The notes under the pieces were generated by a model. The model was given only the letters and a program-made list of their open reading frames with translations, had not been told where the DNA came from and ran no database searches. The position numbers were made by a program, and so were the translations under genes. DNA of 64,000 bases from assembly GCF_007655135.1 (NCBI RefSeq), contig NC_045132.1, forward strand, positions 8,680,001 through 8,744,000. The letters are read 5' to 3'. Positions within the stretch are counted from its first letter, which is position 1. The number at the start of each line of letters is the position of its first letter. This DNA comes from Punica granatum. Taxonomy: Eukaryota > Streptophyta > Magnoliopsida > Myrtales > Lythraceae. Shown here in pieces: positions 48,943-59,098 of this stretch.

Positions 48943-49590
48943 CTAACCAACTCGTTGCCTAAACTGCTGCTGCTTTCTTGATGGTGTCGTATATGCTTTG
49001 GAAAATTTTGCCTCGATTGGATGAAACACCATTTCAGTCTGGACTTTCTCTGCAGAGTTTGAAATTAGTTCCTCCCAAATAATCTTGCCAATCGCTAAAT
49101 CCTTCTCAACCAAAACATTATTATCTTGTGACGCTTGAGCTGCTTCATTCTTGGACTCCACTTCTTCTTCTTTAAATTTGTCACCCTTCATAGAAACTTC
49201 TTCAAGTTGTATATTTTCCTCAACATCAACAATCATCATAGGAAAAACATTTGTTTTTCCATTCTTAAGAGGATAGGTAGATTTCATGCAACCGTCTTCA
49301 GATTCATAGAGGCGTTCTTCGTATCCCAAAGGAAAGAATCTGACCTTTAAGAGTTGTTTCATGCGCCTCCATGTAAATACCAGATTTCTTCCATCTTGAA
49401 GACAATTATTTTTCAATTTCTCCTACCAAGTAGACGCTTTGCCCCTTAACCGATAAACAACTCTAACAACTCGACTTCCATCATCGAGGATGCCGTAGTA
49501 GTCGAAGAATCGGTCCACATCTGAAATCCACGCCAAGAATTCCTCAGCGCTCATGCTTCCATTGAAAGTCGGGATTCTCTTTGAGGGATA
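48943..49590 (-). pseudogene. Gypsy gag fragment of element G
   Basis: On the minus strand: MSAEEFLAWISDVDRFFDYY, GILDDGSRVVRVVYRLRGKA, STW, a stop, then LKNNCLQDGRNLVFTWRRMK, QLLKVRFFPLGYEERLYESE. W-x-x-DVDRFFDYY and W-x-x-MK-x-x-L-x-x-RF-P-x-Y are Retrotrans_gag landmarks. The tail is acidic and low-complexity (FKEEEVESKNEAAQASQDN). No zinc knuckle, protease or RT follows before the LTR. Confidence 0.88.
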
Positions 49591-49840
49591 ATCCTTTTAC
49601 ACTCATTGGTGTCTTCTTATTTCATCGGAACTCACAAGGGCTTTGATAACTCGCTCGAGCCGTGCTAAACTCTCTTATGTTCATTGTAATGTGGGGAGTA
49701 GGTCTTGGTTGAAGGTAAGCCCTCTTGGAACTCGTTCTAGGTGGTCTTTAGCCATTATCTCCGCATATTTAGCAAAGTCCACTCAATCATACGTGTGTTC
49801 ACTCGGCCAACAAGAATAGAACCTTTGCTTTGATACCAAA

Positions 49841-50334
49841 TGATAGGCTCACAAACCAAACTAACTCGCCACGAGTAAGAAAAGTCGTTTTGATTCGCTA
49901 CGCTCAAGGATGAACGATAAGAATCGGGGTTTTCGCCATTAAACAAGGAACTTGTTTAGATAAGAAAAGAGAAGAAACGCTCTAAGCAATTTCATTCAAA
50001 AATATTCATTCATAGTCTATTATCTTCTCTTACAATAATGTGCATATTTATATAGTGTGAAGACACCCCCTTGACTCTAAAATAAGAAACTAATATCTAA
50101 TCTCCTCTAGATTACTTTCCTAAAATAGGATAAGATAATAATCTGAAATAGGAAACTTAAGACTATCGACTCAAGCTAATATAGGAAATAATATCTATTT
50201 AAGGGAAACTATATCATAGCAATATAGGAAACTTAATATCTAATTAAGTAAAATTCTTGTTCCAGAATCTTCTAGAATACGCGTTTGAACCCGAAAATTC
50301 AAATACGTGTTGAGCTGCAATCTGAAACACATCA
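49841..50334 (-). repeat. 5' LTR of element G
   Basis: 494 bp; TGATAGGCTCA start and AACACATCA end on the plus strand. The primer-binding site sits just inside its 49841 edge. Confidence 0.9.
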
Positions 50335-50976
50335 GGACTAGTCCTTGCGAGTTTGGCGGCAGGTCCTAGGGATCGAAGCTATTTGGGTTAGGACTTGCTT
50401 CGGTTAACCCCTAAGGGCCCTAACCATAGCTATTACTCAGAGAATGTATGCTCTGTCCGTACCCACTGCTTGGAACATGAACAAAGCTCTAAAAATTACC
50501 GCTCTTTGCAACACCATTATGCCATCTTAAATGCCCAGGATTCTGATGTTGATAGCTACTAGAATTTCCATTTAGGTTAATTGTGCTCGGCTGAAACCCA
50601 TTGTCGAACCCCCACAGTAAAATCCCCATTCTGATAGCCATTTGCATATCCATTCACGTCAACTGCACTCTATGGAGATGGAGACCCATTATCAAAACTC
50701 GCAGCACACACCCACCCACCCTGATTCTGTTGAAATCCCCTCCATTACTGCTCAAGACTCGTCGAGGTCTCACCATAAACTGCACAGGAACTCTGCTACG
50801 ACCGACGAGACTTCCGTTCCCAAAACTTCACACTGTCCCCTGCTCTTCTATTTTGATATTTACCAACTCCACAGCTTTCTCTATATTCTCCAACGGAGTT
50901 ATCACCAGACCCGCTCAAAGTATAACCGCTGAGAGTTCCCATTTTGACCAACTGGGTTCCTCCCAAATCCATTCAT
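50335..50976 (-). pseudogene. PPR-DYW gene relic, piece 1: Asn/Gln/Gly-rich N-terminal region
   Basis: Read on the minus strand from 50976: MNGFGRNPVGQNGNSQ, FQQNQGGWVCAASFDNGSPS, a stop, SAVDVNGYANGYQNGDFTVG, then after a frameshift GFQPSTINLNGNSSSYQHQN and PGHLRWHNGVAKSGNF plus stop. This N/Q/G-rich composition with NGYQNGDF-type phrases matches the region before the repeats in MEF8-like PPR proteins. The true start is probably a little upstream of 50976 towards 51050. The assignment rests on order with pieces 2-4 more than on motifs. Confidence 0.65.
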
Positions 50977-51260
50977 AGTGCCTTTGCTCTGCTAAAAAAG
51001 GCCTCCTTCGGGGATCCAAATGTTGGCAAAAGAAGGCTCAAAATGACCTTTTTATTAGGATTTTTGAAAATCCCGAAACTAAATCAGTGGTAAAACTTTT
51101 CGGAGATCTGAGTATTGACTAGCTACAAATTTGAGGATCCAAAATAAAGGACGACCCAAAATAAGCATTATGAAATGCAAAAGGTGTACAAAAATCATTT
51201 AATTTAATAATTATCCATCCAGCAAAAAAATAATAATAATTATCCCAACCAAAAATAAAA

Positions 51261-51305
<45 letters not shown>

Positions 51306-51534
51306 AAGAGGAACCGCAACAACCACCACCTGGTTCATTTCTCCTCCGCTACGGTCTCCCGTTCGATTTTCCAATAAGTTCAAGAAGTCGTCTTCGTCCT
51401 CTGCTTCAATCCACGGCTGCATCATTCGGAAAGTTTCAGTCAAACCCTCACTGAAACCCAATTCTCCTCTCACCTCTCGCAAAACCCATCAGAGGGTCCC
51501 CCCGGAATTCCACCGGAGCTCCGCTGATCCTTCA
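50977..51534. other. Intergenic region between PPR relic and quinone reductase
   Basis: The two genes are divergent, with starts only about 0.5 kb apart, so this stretch probably held both promoters. It now includes a 41-nt G run at 51264-51304. From about 51305 on, CT-rich sequence is likely 5' untranslated leader of the quinone reductase gene. Confidence 0.5.
51264..51304. repeat. 41-nt G homopolymer
   Basis: Forty-one consecutive G, directly visible, about 230 bp before the quinone reductase ATG. Confidence 0.9.
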
Positions 51535-54002
51535 ATGGGGAAAGGCGGAGGCTGCGTCCCCAGCAAGAAGAAGCGCCCTCCGCCTCCCGACGCCGACGGC
51601 GGGGTCCGGGATGCGCCGATCGTGGCGGATGCCCAGACCACCGGTTCTAACCCCGCTGACGCCACCCAGCAGCCGCCGCCGCCGCCGCCACCGGCAGCCG
51701 CCAAATTGAGGATCTTTATAGTGTTCTACTCGATGTACGGGCACGTGGAGGGGTTGGCTAGGAGGATGAAGAAGGGAATCGACGGCGCCGATGGGGTGGA
51801 GGGGGTCCTGTACAGGGTCCCCGAGACGCTGCCGGAGGATGTTCTAGAGAAGATGAGGGCGCCGCCCAAGGACGCCGGTATCCCAGAGATAACGGCTAAT
51901 GAGCTGGTGGCAGCCGACGGGGTCCTGTTCGGGTTCCCGACGAGGTACGGTGCAATGGCCGCCCAGATGAAGGCCTTCTTCGACTCCACCGGGCAGCTGT
52001 GGCGGGAGCAGAAGCTTGCAGGCAAGCCCGCCGGCTTCTTCATCAGCACGGGGACTCAGGGCGGCGGGCAGGAGACCACTGCGTAAGTATGATTTTAGCT
52101 TCGGTATGTTTTTCTTAATTGAATTGGTTGTCTTGTCTGGCCAGTGTTTCTGTAGCGTTCTATTAAGCTTAGAATATGATCCTCGTGCAAATTGCTTATG
52201 ATAAGATTAGTGACATTAAGTATTTAGATTCAATTCGAACGAAGTGTTTTGCTAGAAGTTCGATAAGTTCTTGATTGTACTTGATCATCTCGTCCTTATG
52301 CAGAAAAATGGTATAGAAATAATAACTCTTAAAAGAGTTATTGCTAACAGTTCGTGTGCTTGTTTGGGCTATCTCATCAGAAGAATTCGGTTAGTAAATA
52401 GCAATTCCATTCTGGGCTAATTTGGTTGAGATTTCTCGTGACAGTGTGCGAGAGGTCATTCTATAGTCTTGATAAAATGGAAAGATTTGCACTCTATGGT
52501 TGGCCTTTGTACTGTATTTACTGGTGTAGCTGGAGAATCATGAAAAATCCCCTCCTTTTTTTTTTATAAGTAAAATCCTGAAATTACATAGAAGTTAATT
52601 GGAAATGGTTACTATGAGAGACACAATTAGGTTAGTTCACTTGAATTTGCACTCATGAGGTGTTGAAACATGCAGGAATTTAGGCGATATATATGTTAAC
52701 CCTGTATATTTGAGAGAGCACTATTAGCTTTGTGGGAGGGGCTCTTGCGAAGCTTAGGACCCTTGTGCAAGTACTTTTGGAAACAGAGGACAACTTGCTT
52801 AGGATTTTGGGAAGATTTAGGAGACCTAATTGCTCTACTTTCATATTTTGTAAAAACACAGTTTTGATGTTTCTTAAAGCAGAACTGTAATTTCTGTTGG
52901 ACCACCGTCTCGTCTTTCACCATAGCTGTAACAACTCAGTCTGATTACTGCCCTCCATACAGTGGTGTCATCAGTTAGAGGTGCCATTTAACTCGATGAA
53001 TTGGAAGTGCTTGATAACAATTTTCAAAGTTAATTCTGAAATCAAGTTATCTCAGAAACATTTCATAAGGTCTCTTTAGTTTTTAGATTGATTTTCACCG
53101 GAACCAGTTTCTTTTCTCTCTATTATGAATTTTCTCTGTATTATGAATTATGAATCGATAGACAATCTTATGAGGTTGGATAGCTTTATCCACGTGCATG
53201 CTTGGAAAATTGTTTATGATTTGCCATGAATATTCAACTTGGATGTGTGAAATATATATTTTTTTCCCTTACCAGTATCATTTCTTTAATCTCTTAGGTC
53301 CGATGTAGATATTCTTTTTCTTGAAAAACTCTGTGAAGCCAATATGTTATGGGTTTCATGTCTTACGATGTCTCAACAACTGATCAAACAATGATATGTC
53401 AACGGTGAGTATAACTCACGGGCTACTATGAATTGACATGGCTATATTATGACATCTACCATCTCGAATGCTGTGTGAATTTTTCTTCTGGTTGTTTCTT
53501 TACACAAACTATTGGTGAGATATATTTCTCTATTATGCTCTTCTGGCACTTGAATCTTGAAGCAGAGAATTCTTGATGAAGGGAGACCGTTCGTCAAAGA
53601 GTTATTAGTTTTTGGGTAATCTGGTTGTGTTTAGCAGCATAAATATGTTTACAAATTTTGGGTGGCTGCCATGAAAGGGCCTACATTTGCCATGAAATCT
53701 TGTTCATTCTTGCCCTTCGTCTTGGTCTCGTCTTTGGTTTCATAAGCCCCTTCCTTACCCTTTCTGAGTACAGGTGGACAGCAATCACCCAGTTGGCCCA
53801 CCATGGGATGCTCTTCGTCCCAATTGGATACACCTTTGGTGCCGGAATGTTCAAGATGGATTCTATTCGAGGTGGGTCGCCATATGGTGCTGGAGTCTTT
53901 GCAGGAGATGGGACGAGAGAGCCAAGTGAAACCGAGCTCACCCTTGCAGAGCATCAGGGGAAGTACATGGCCACTGTCGTGAAGAGGCTGGCCCAGGCTT
54001 GA
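51535..54002 (+). CDS. NAD(P)H:quinone oxidoreductase, FQR1-like, two exons
   Basis: Coding exons 51535-52082 and 53774-54002 are separated by a GT-AG intron; they make 258 residues. The enzyme transfers two electrons from NAD(P)H to quinones using FMN, avoiding semiquinones (WrbA/flavodoxin-like family). Visible motifs: FYSMYGHVEGLA (residues 64-75, FMN phosphate loop), FPTRYGAMAAQMKAFFD (134-150), STGTQGGGQETT (171-182, flavin contact), HHGMLFVPIGYTFG just after the splice, and the C-terminal HQGKYMATVVKRLAQA. The N-terminal extension MGKGGGCVPSKKK plus a proline run (about residues 47-53) precedes the core; it is the layout of the longer Arabidopsis relative At4g36750 rather than of FQR1 (about 204 residues). 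Gly2 and Cys7 suggest lipid anchoring at a membrane, an inference. All conserved residues are present, so I regard it as functional. Confidence 0.95.
52083..53773 (+). other. Intron of the FQR1-like gene
   Basis: Donor GC|GTAAGTATG at 52083 and acceptor GAGTACAG ending at 53773 give exon phases that join ...GGGQETTA to WTAITQL in frame (the codon for the A is split, GC+G). 1691 bp, AT-rich. No other gene seen inside. Confidence 0.93.
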
Positions 54003-57000
54003 TTACGCTTTCTCACTTAGAAAAACTGTTGATTCCGCGCCTCTCGTTCTGTTCATCGATTCATCATTTTACATGTTTGTTTTGTTTCGGGTTCTTTGCA
54101 AATTAGGCAGTTGAAAAGTGCATTGTATTTGGTCTTGGGTTATATCTATTTTTGGCTGTTGGAGTGGTTCTTCATGTTTCCAGTAGTATTCGACACAGGT
54201 GTACATGACTCGAGTCCACATTCTTGTCAAGTGTTTTTCAAGAACTAGAAAGTAATAATCACGTGTTTCTATGAGCATTTGAAATGGTACACCCTTTGTG
54301 TCGAATGATACCTCATTGTTATTTTTCCTTGGATAACATGAGATGGTTGCTCCTGCTCGAGCTAGCTAGCTCTGAGTTGCTCCGATTAGAAGTGCTCATA
54401 TGGGCGTCTTGTGATTGCGGAAAAGTCATATCAAGTTCTTAATCAATTAGTAAGTGTAGATAACTTAAAAAGACATAACAAGTTAAACGGCATAGTACCG
54501 GTGATTTAGTGGTTTCAAGTTTTCTCCTATGTAGTTAGATAATCTCAAGATTTCCAGTTCGAATCTTTTCTAAGCATTTGTGTCAAAATATTTGCTAGAA
54601 GTGTATTCTTTGCTTGGGCTTGGAGGACACCGGATTTTGTGAATTATATTAGATCTATGGTGGTGTTACATTGACGAGCTAGTGTTTGCGCTGGCAGTTT
54701 AGCTCGTCATGTTCGCGATTGAAAACGAGAGTCCAAACATTACATAACGGGATGACAAGATTGCCAGTACTGCTGCCCACCATTTTTACTTAGAAAAAGA
54801 AAAGTTAGACAACATAGTCAATTAATCAATTATCTATATCTATCTAATATATAAATTTGAATACACTGTAATAAATAGTAGCATAATTGTAAATATATAT
54901 TCAATTTGGATTAAATAGAATTAAATTAGTAAATGCATATTAATTAAAAGTTTATAAATATTTCAATTTATATATGTATAAATATATGTGGACGTGAAAT
55001 ATTGTAAGTCTAATATATCCTCAAAATTTATGCATAAATATTATAATTACAAAATTATCATCAAAACTTATATTTACAAATTTTTGACCGAATTAGAAAA
55101 ATGATAATTTTGAAGAGTTATACTACTACTCTCCTTCAATATAGTAATATTATGTGAATTAACATAATTTCTTAAGATATTTGGATATAGTTATTAATAT
55201 TATATACTATAGGAAAAAGAAATATTATTTTTGAAAATTTTGAAATTTAACTAAAAATAGCAAAATTTTGAATTAGATTAATACAATTATATTTGTAATA
55301 AAAATCCCATACGACGCTTGGGCAAAAAACACATAGTACTAAGAAGGAAGTGTCACATAAACCTTCTTTTTTTTCTTTTTCTTTTTTCTTTTTTTGCAAT
55401 CCATAACTTGTGGTTGAGCTTCTCTTCCATTGTTCAGCCATAATGATTATACTAAATTATTCTATTGAAAAACGAAATAATTTCCATTGTTGAATAAATA
55501 TGAATTATTTCCTTAAAAAAAATTAAAAAAATGCAATCACTAATCACTAATATATATAAAAAAAATCCTTAAAAAATTATGTAAATAAACTAGAAAACAT
55601 TCCAGAAACGTCGAAGTAATTATCATCTATTAATTTTCTTTTATATATTAATCTCATTATTAATTTTCCGTTAGAAATACAATAAAGCTCATTGTTAACA
55701 TAAAATTGATATTTGAAATAGCTTTTCATTAATTGTATTTACTATCATAAAATACAAAAAAATATCATTTTAAACATAAAATTGATATTTGAAATAACTT
55801 TTTATTAATTATATTTACTATCATAATTTCTATATATATAAATATATCGACCTAGAATCAATACAAACATATAATAGCTAAAGAGTGTGAGGAGAAGACG
55901 TACATATGCTCAAACATAAACCCGATCTCATTGATTTTTACTATTTCATTGTCATTAATCACTTCTTGAAAATATAAAAGAACATTTAGAAACTTTAAAA
56001 AACTTTTCCAATTCTCATATTGATATTAAGTAAATTATGAAATATGAAAAACTTGTTATTAATATAAAATTGTTATTTAAATTACTTTTTTCATTAATTT
56101 AAATTATTGTAGTATTAACTATAAATAAATATATCAACTTAACATCTTATAGCAAAAAATATTGGTTAAAAAGAAAAACAGCTATCATACAATGAATTGT
56201 ACAATATAAAGTGTCTCATTAGATTTTCAATTATAGTGAACCAAAGTCTCAAAGTAGAATTACCTCGCTAAAAGAAATCATCTCCAAAATATATAAACAC
56301 GTTTTCAAAGTAATTTTAAAATAGTAAATGAAATATAATGTACGTAATAAACAAAACTTAAAAAAAAAGTTCCTAGTTTCAGAAAGGAGTTATTTTTGAA
56401 GTTAGAATTTTTTTCGGTGCGTATCCTAATATTTTGAAGCCCATCAGGTCCTAATTAATTCAGTTCGAGTCAGGTCGACCCACTAAAGAGGTGAAGCTCT
56501 TCTAGCATTGATTATTTTCCATTCACAACGTCTCGGAAAATAAGTACCAAACCGTTTGGATCAATTTATGTTGGTTTAATTTTATTATTTTTGCTGAAAA
56601 GATGGACCACTAGAACTTATATATTTTTCAACCAAATCATGAATTCATTACTAAAAACATTTTTATGGATAAGTATTACTAAAAGTATTAGACATATAGA
56701 AAAGCTAAACTTCGAGAAATATGTGATTTCACGCTTATTAAATCTGACCAATGACAAAATTTGACTTCTCTTTTCTAGCCAACTTCAAGTGGAAAAAAGA
56801 AAAAATCATTTTGTTTTAATATAATATTTGGAAAAAAAAGTCTATAAAATATATCATTTTCACAATTATTATTTTTAATTATTCGAAGATATTACACCGC
56901 ATACTTATGTATTAAGAAACATGACTTTTAAAATTTAATGTGATAAATGACTTTTCTAAAATGAATTATTTTATCAGTTATTATTTACCAAATATAAATT

Positions 57001-57042
57001 CGAAGTATCAAAATGCTGGAATCCCATTTTGATAACTCATAC
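54003..57042. other. AT-rich intergenic DNA
   Basis: 3' flank of the quinone reductase gene followed by more than 70 percent AT sequence. It contains a 76-bp tandem duplication (about 55695-55835; phrase ACATAAAATTGATATTTG at 55698 and 55774) and the second dispersed repeat copy near 56410-56590. No gene recognised. Confidence 0.6.
56410..56590. repeat. Dispersed repeat, copy 2
   Basis: Related in order and wording to 10830-11110 (CTAATTAATTCAGTTCGAGTC, ATTATTTTCCATTCACAA, TGGATCAATTTATGTTGG). SINE-like, family not named. Confidence 0.45.
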
Positions 57043-57380
57043 TGTTGAGAATATAAAAGTTAATTGGAAAAAATTAATCCTGCATCGGAAGCATAAAAAA
57101 AAATAGAATGGTTTATATGGGACTGGATCTCACTACCAATCAGCTCGAGCTTTTGAGTTTAAGATGAGCCCAATCGCATATGGCCAGTGAAATTTTACAT
57201 GGTATCATCATGAGGGCGGGTGTTGGGGATATAAAAATCAATTGAAAAAAGTTAATATTGCATCGGAAGCATAAAAAAAATAGAATGGTTTATATGATAT
57301 TGGATCTCACAACCAATCAGCTCGAGTTTTTGAGTTGAAAGTTGAGTTTAAGTCCATATAAGCCTAGTAGAATTTAAAAC
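57043..57380 (+). mobile_element. TRIM (terminal-repeat retrotransposon in miniature)
   Basis: LTR1 (57043-57199) and LTR2 (57221-about 57380) share TGTTG-GATATAAAA, GCATCGGAAGCATAAAAA, ATAGAATGGTTTATATG and CAATCAGCTCGAG. Between them are only 21 nt: TGGTATCATCATGAG, which begins as a tRNA-Met primer site (TGGTATCA), running straight into a GGGCGGG polypurine tract. That PBS-to-PPT arrangement is diagnostic of TRIMs and unlike a chance tandem duplication. No coding capacity; a target duplication was not resolved. Confidence 0.8.
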
Positions 57381-57628
57381 TTAACTCTCTAAATACCTTG
57401 CGTTATGTAATTGTCTTAATCTTGGCAAAATTATAACACTCATCATTGTATTCTAAATTATAAATAATAGTAAAGTTATTATTCAAAGTAAAGAGTTTTC
57501 TCCATAAATATTTAATAAATTACGCTTTTATTAATTTCCTTAAGAACCAGCTTAACGTCGGTGGCCCGGTATCTGGTGGTTCAGAAATTCCATCAGTGAA
57601 TGTTGGAAAAGGAGGTGGTGATTTCCAC

Positions 57629-57629
<1 letters not shown>

Positions 57630-57671
<42 letters not shown>
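57630..57671. repeat. 42-nt C homopolymer
   Basis: Forty-two consecutive C, directly visible. Confidence 0.9.
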
Positions 57672-57672
<1 letters not shown>

Positions 57673-57812
57673 TATTTGCGATAAGTTAGTGTCTGTACCA
57701 TTTTGCGTGTACTTTTAACTAGTTCACCCCCTTTAACTTAGGGATTCACTGTAAGAAACCGATGCAGAAAAACGTATCAGAAAATAAAATAGCGAATTTA
57801 AAATTGTATAAA

Positions 57813-59098
57813 AATACACTATCCTCCCTTGAGTTTTTGCCAAATGACACTCAATTATATTCTTGATACAAAATGACACTCCACTCCATTGGCCGTGTTG
57901 ACTTAATAAGAAAAATCTCTTTTGATCCCCAACTTTTAATTGCTTTTCACTTTTATCATCAATATTACACGGTTTATCCCACGTACCCTCATTAGTAAAA
58001 ATTTCGATCGACCTATTAATGTGTAATATTATTAAAAATAAAAGATTTTCAAAACTATAAAAGAAAAGATCAACATTTCGACAATAATCGAGGCTTTCTA
58101 CAATCTGAAGAGTTCATTGACGAGATCTCACTCAAGATCGATATCCCAAACTATTATGTTTGACATCTTGATATTGAGAGATGAAGCTTATCACCATACA
58201 ATATTTTTGTAAATAAAAAAATTTCGAAATAAAATCAAAGTATAAGACAATAACTATATATAAGAAACATGTCCAAAGTAGATGATTATAATATTTTCTA
58301 AAGCCATCAATGATTTAGGATAGGATGTGACTGTCTTTCGCCCTAACCCCTTGGCACTCATACCCCTCATGAGCACTGCCAAGCGGTCACTGCGATATTG
58401 CCAAGAAAGTGACCATAAGTCCCTTTTTCTACTCTTTATTGTTGTTCTTTTTAATTAATTAGTTTTAAATATTATTGTTTTTATTCATAATGCTTGCTAA
58501 AATTCTAAGAAAAAACTTGTGGTTCCGCATCGACGCTTGCGAAGATCATAGCCAAGTTTTGGGCGACCATTCTAATGGCTAATAAACTCAAACTGCAAAA
58601 GAAAAAAGAAAGACACTCGTTACTTTTGAGAAAAATTTTCGACCAAGTTTTCTGTTGAAAATTTCCAACGGATTTCCTAAAGAATTCTGTCATAAACTTA
58701 AAAATAAAGTTAATTTTCAAGAAATTCCCTCATAAATTAAAAAAGATAAAATATTCGAGGGAATTTCCTCAAAAAAATTAAATAAATGTATTAATAATTT
58801 TTCAACGGAAATCTATTCCCAGAAAATTTACACGTCAATAATTTTGGTGAAAATTCAAATAGCAAGACTAAAGTAGACCAACCGTGACACTTTGAGGACA
58901 ATATTAAACAAACAAATAAATCAGGATGAAATTGATAAAGCGATTAAAGATTGAGGACCAAAAAATTATTTTTCTATTAGGTCAACTTAGTCAATAGGGT
59001 GGAGTGTCGATTTTTTTATTGAGAATGGGTGGAGTGTCATTTTTCTTAAAAATTAGGTGAAGTCTCATTCAACAATACCTCAAGGGAGGGGTGCTCTC
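57813..59098. mobile_element. Non-autonomous element with long inverted repeats (Mutator-like)
   Basis: About 180 bp at the left (57813-57990: CCTCCCTTGAG, CCAAATGACACT, AAAATGACACTCCAC, GTTGACTTAATAAGAAAAAT) recurs in reverse complement at the right (about 58890-59098: the plus strand shows GTGGAGTGTCATTTTT, CTATTAGGTCAACTTAG, CTCAAGGGAGG). Similarity is clear but diverged, with GACACT repeated within each arm. Long inverted repeats of this kind are typical of Mutator-like elements. The exact ends and the 9-bp target duplication were not found, and the interior has no transposase. Confidence 0.65.

Larger units (their letters stand above)
48233..50334 (-). mobile_element. Gag-only Ty3/gypsy element G with two LTRs
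   Basis: LTRs at 48233-48778 and 49841-50334 start TGATAGGCTCA and end ACATCA. Target duplications are GAACT (48228-48232) and GGACT (50335-50339), 4 of 5 matching. On the minus strand a primer-binding site TGGTATCAAAGC (about 49827-49838) follows the 5' LTR. The internal 1.06 kb encodes only a gag remnant; protease, RT and integrase are absent. The left LTR has about 50 extra bases near its TGATAGG end. It is inserted in the N-terminal part of the PPR gene. Confidence 0.92.

Noticed and set aside
51119..51482. Minus-strand frames with polyproline
   Set aside because: They are translations of the 41-G homopolymer, and overlap the quinone reductase leader.
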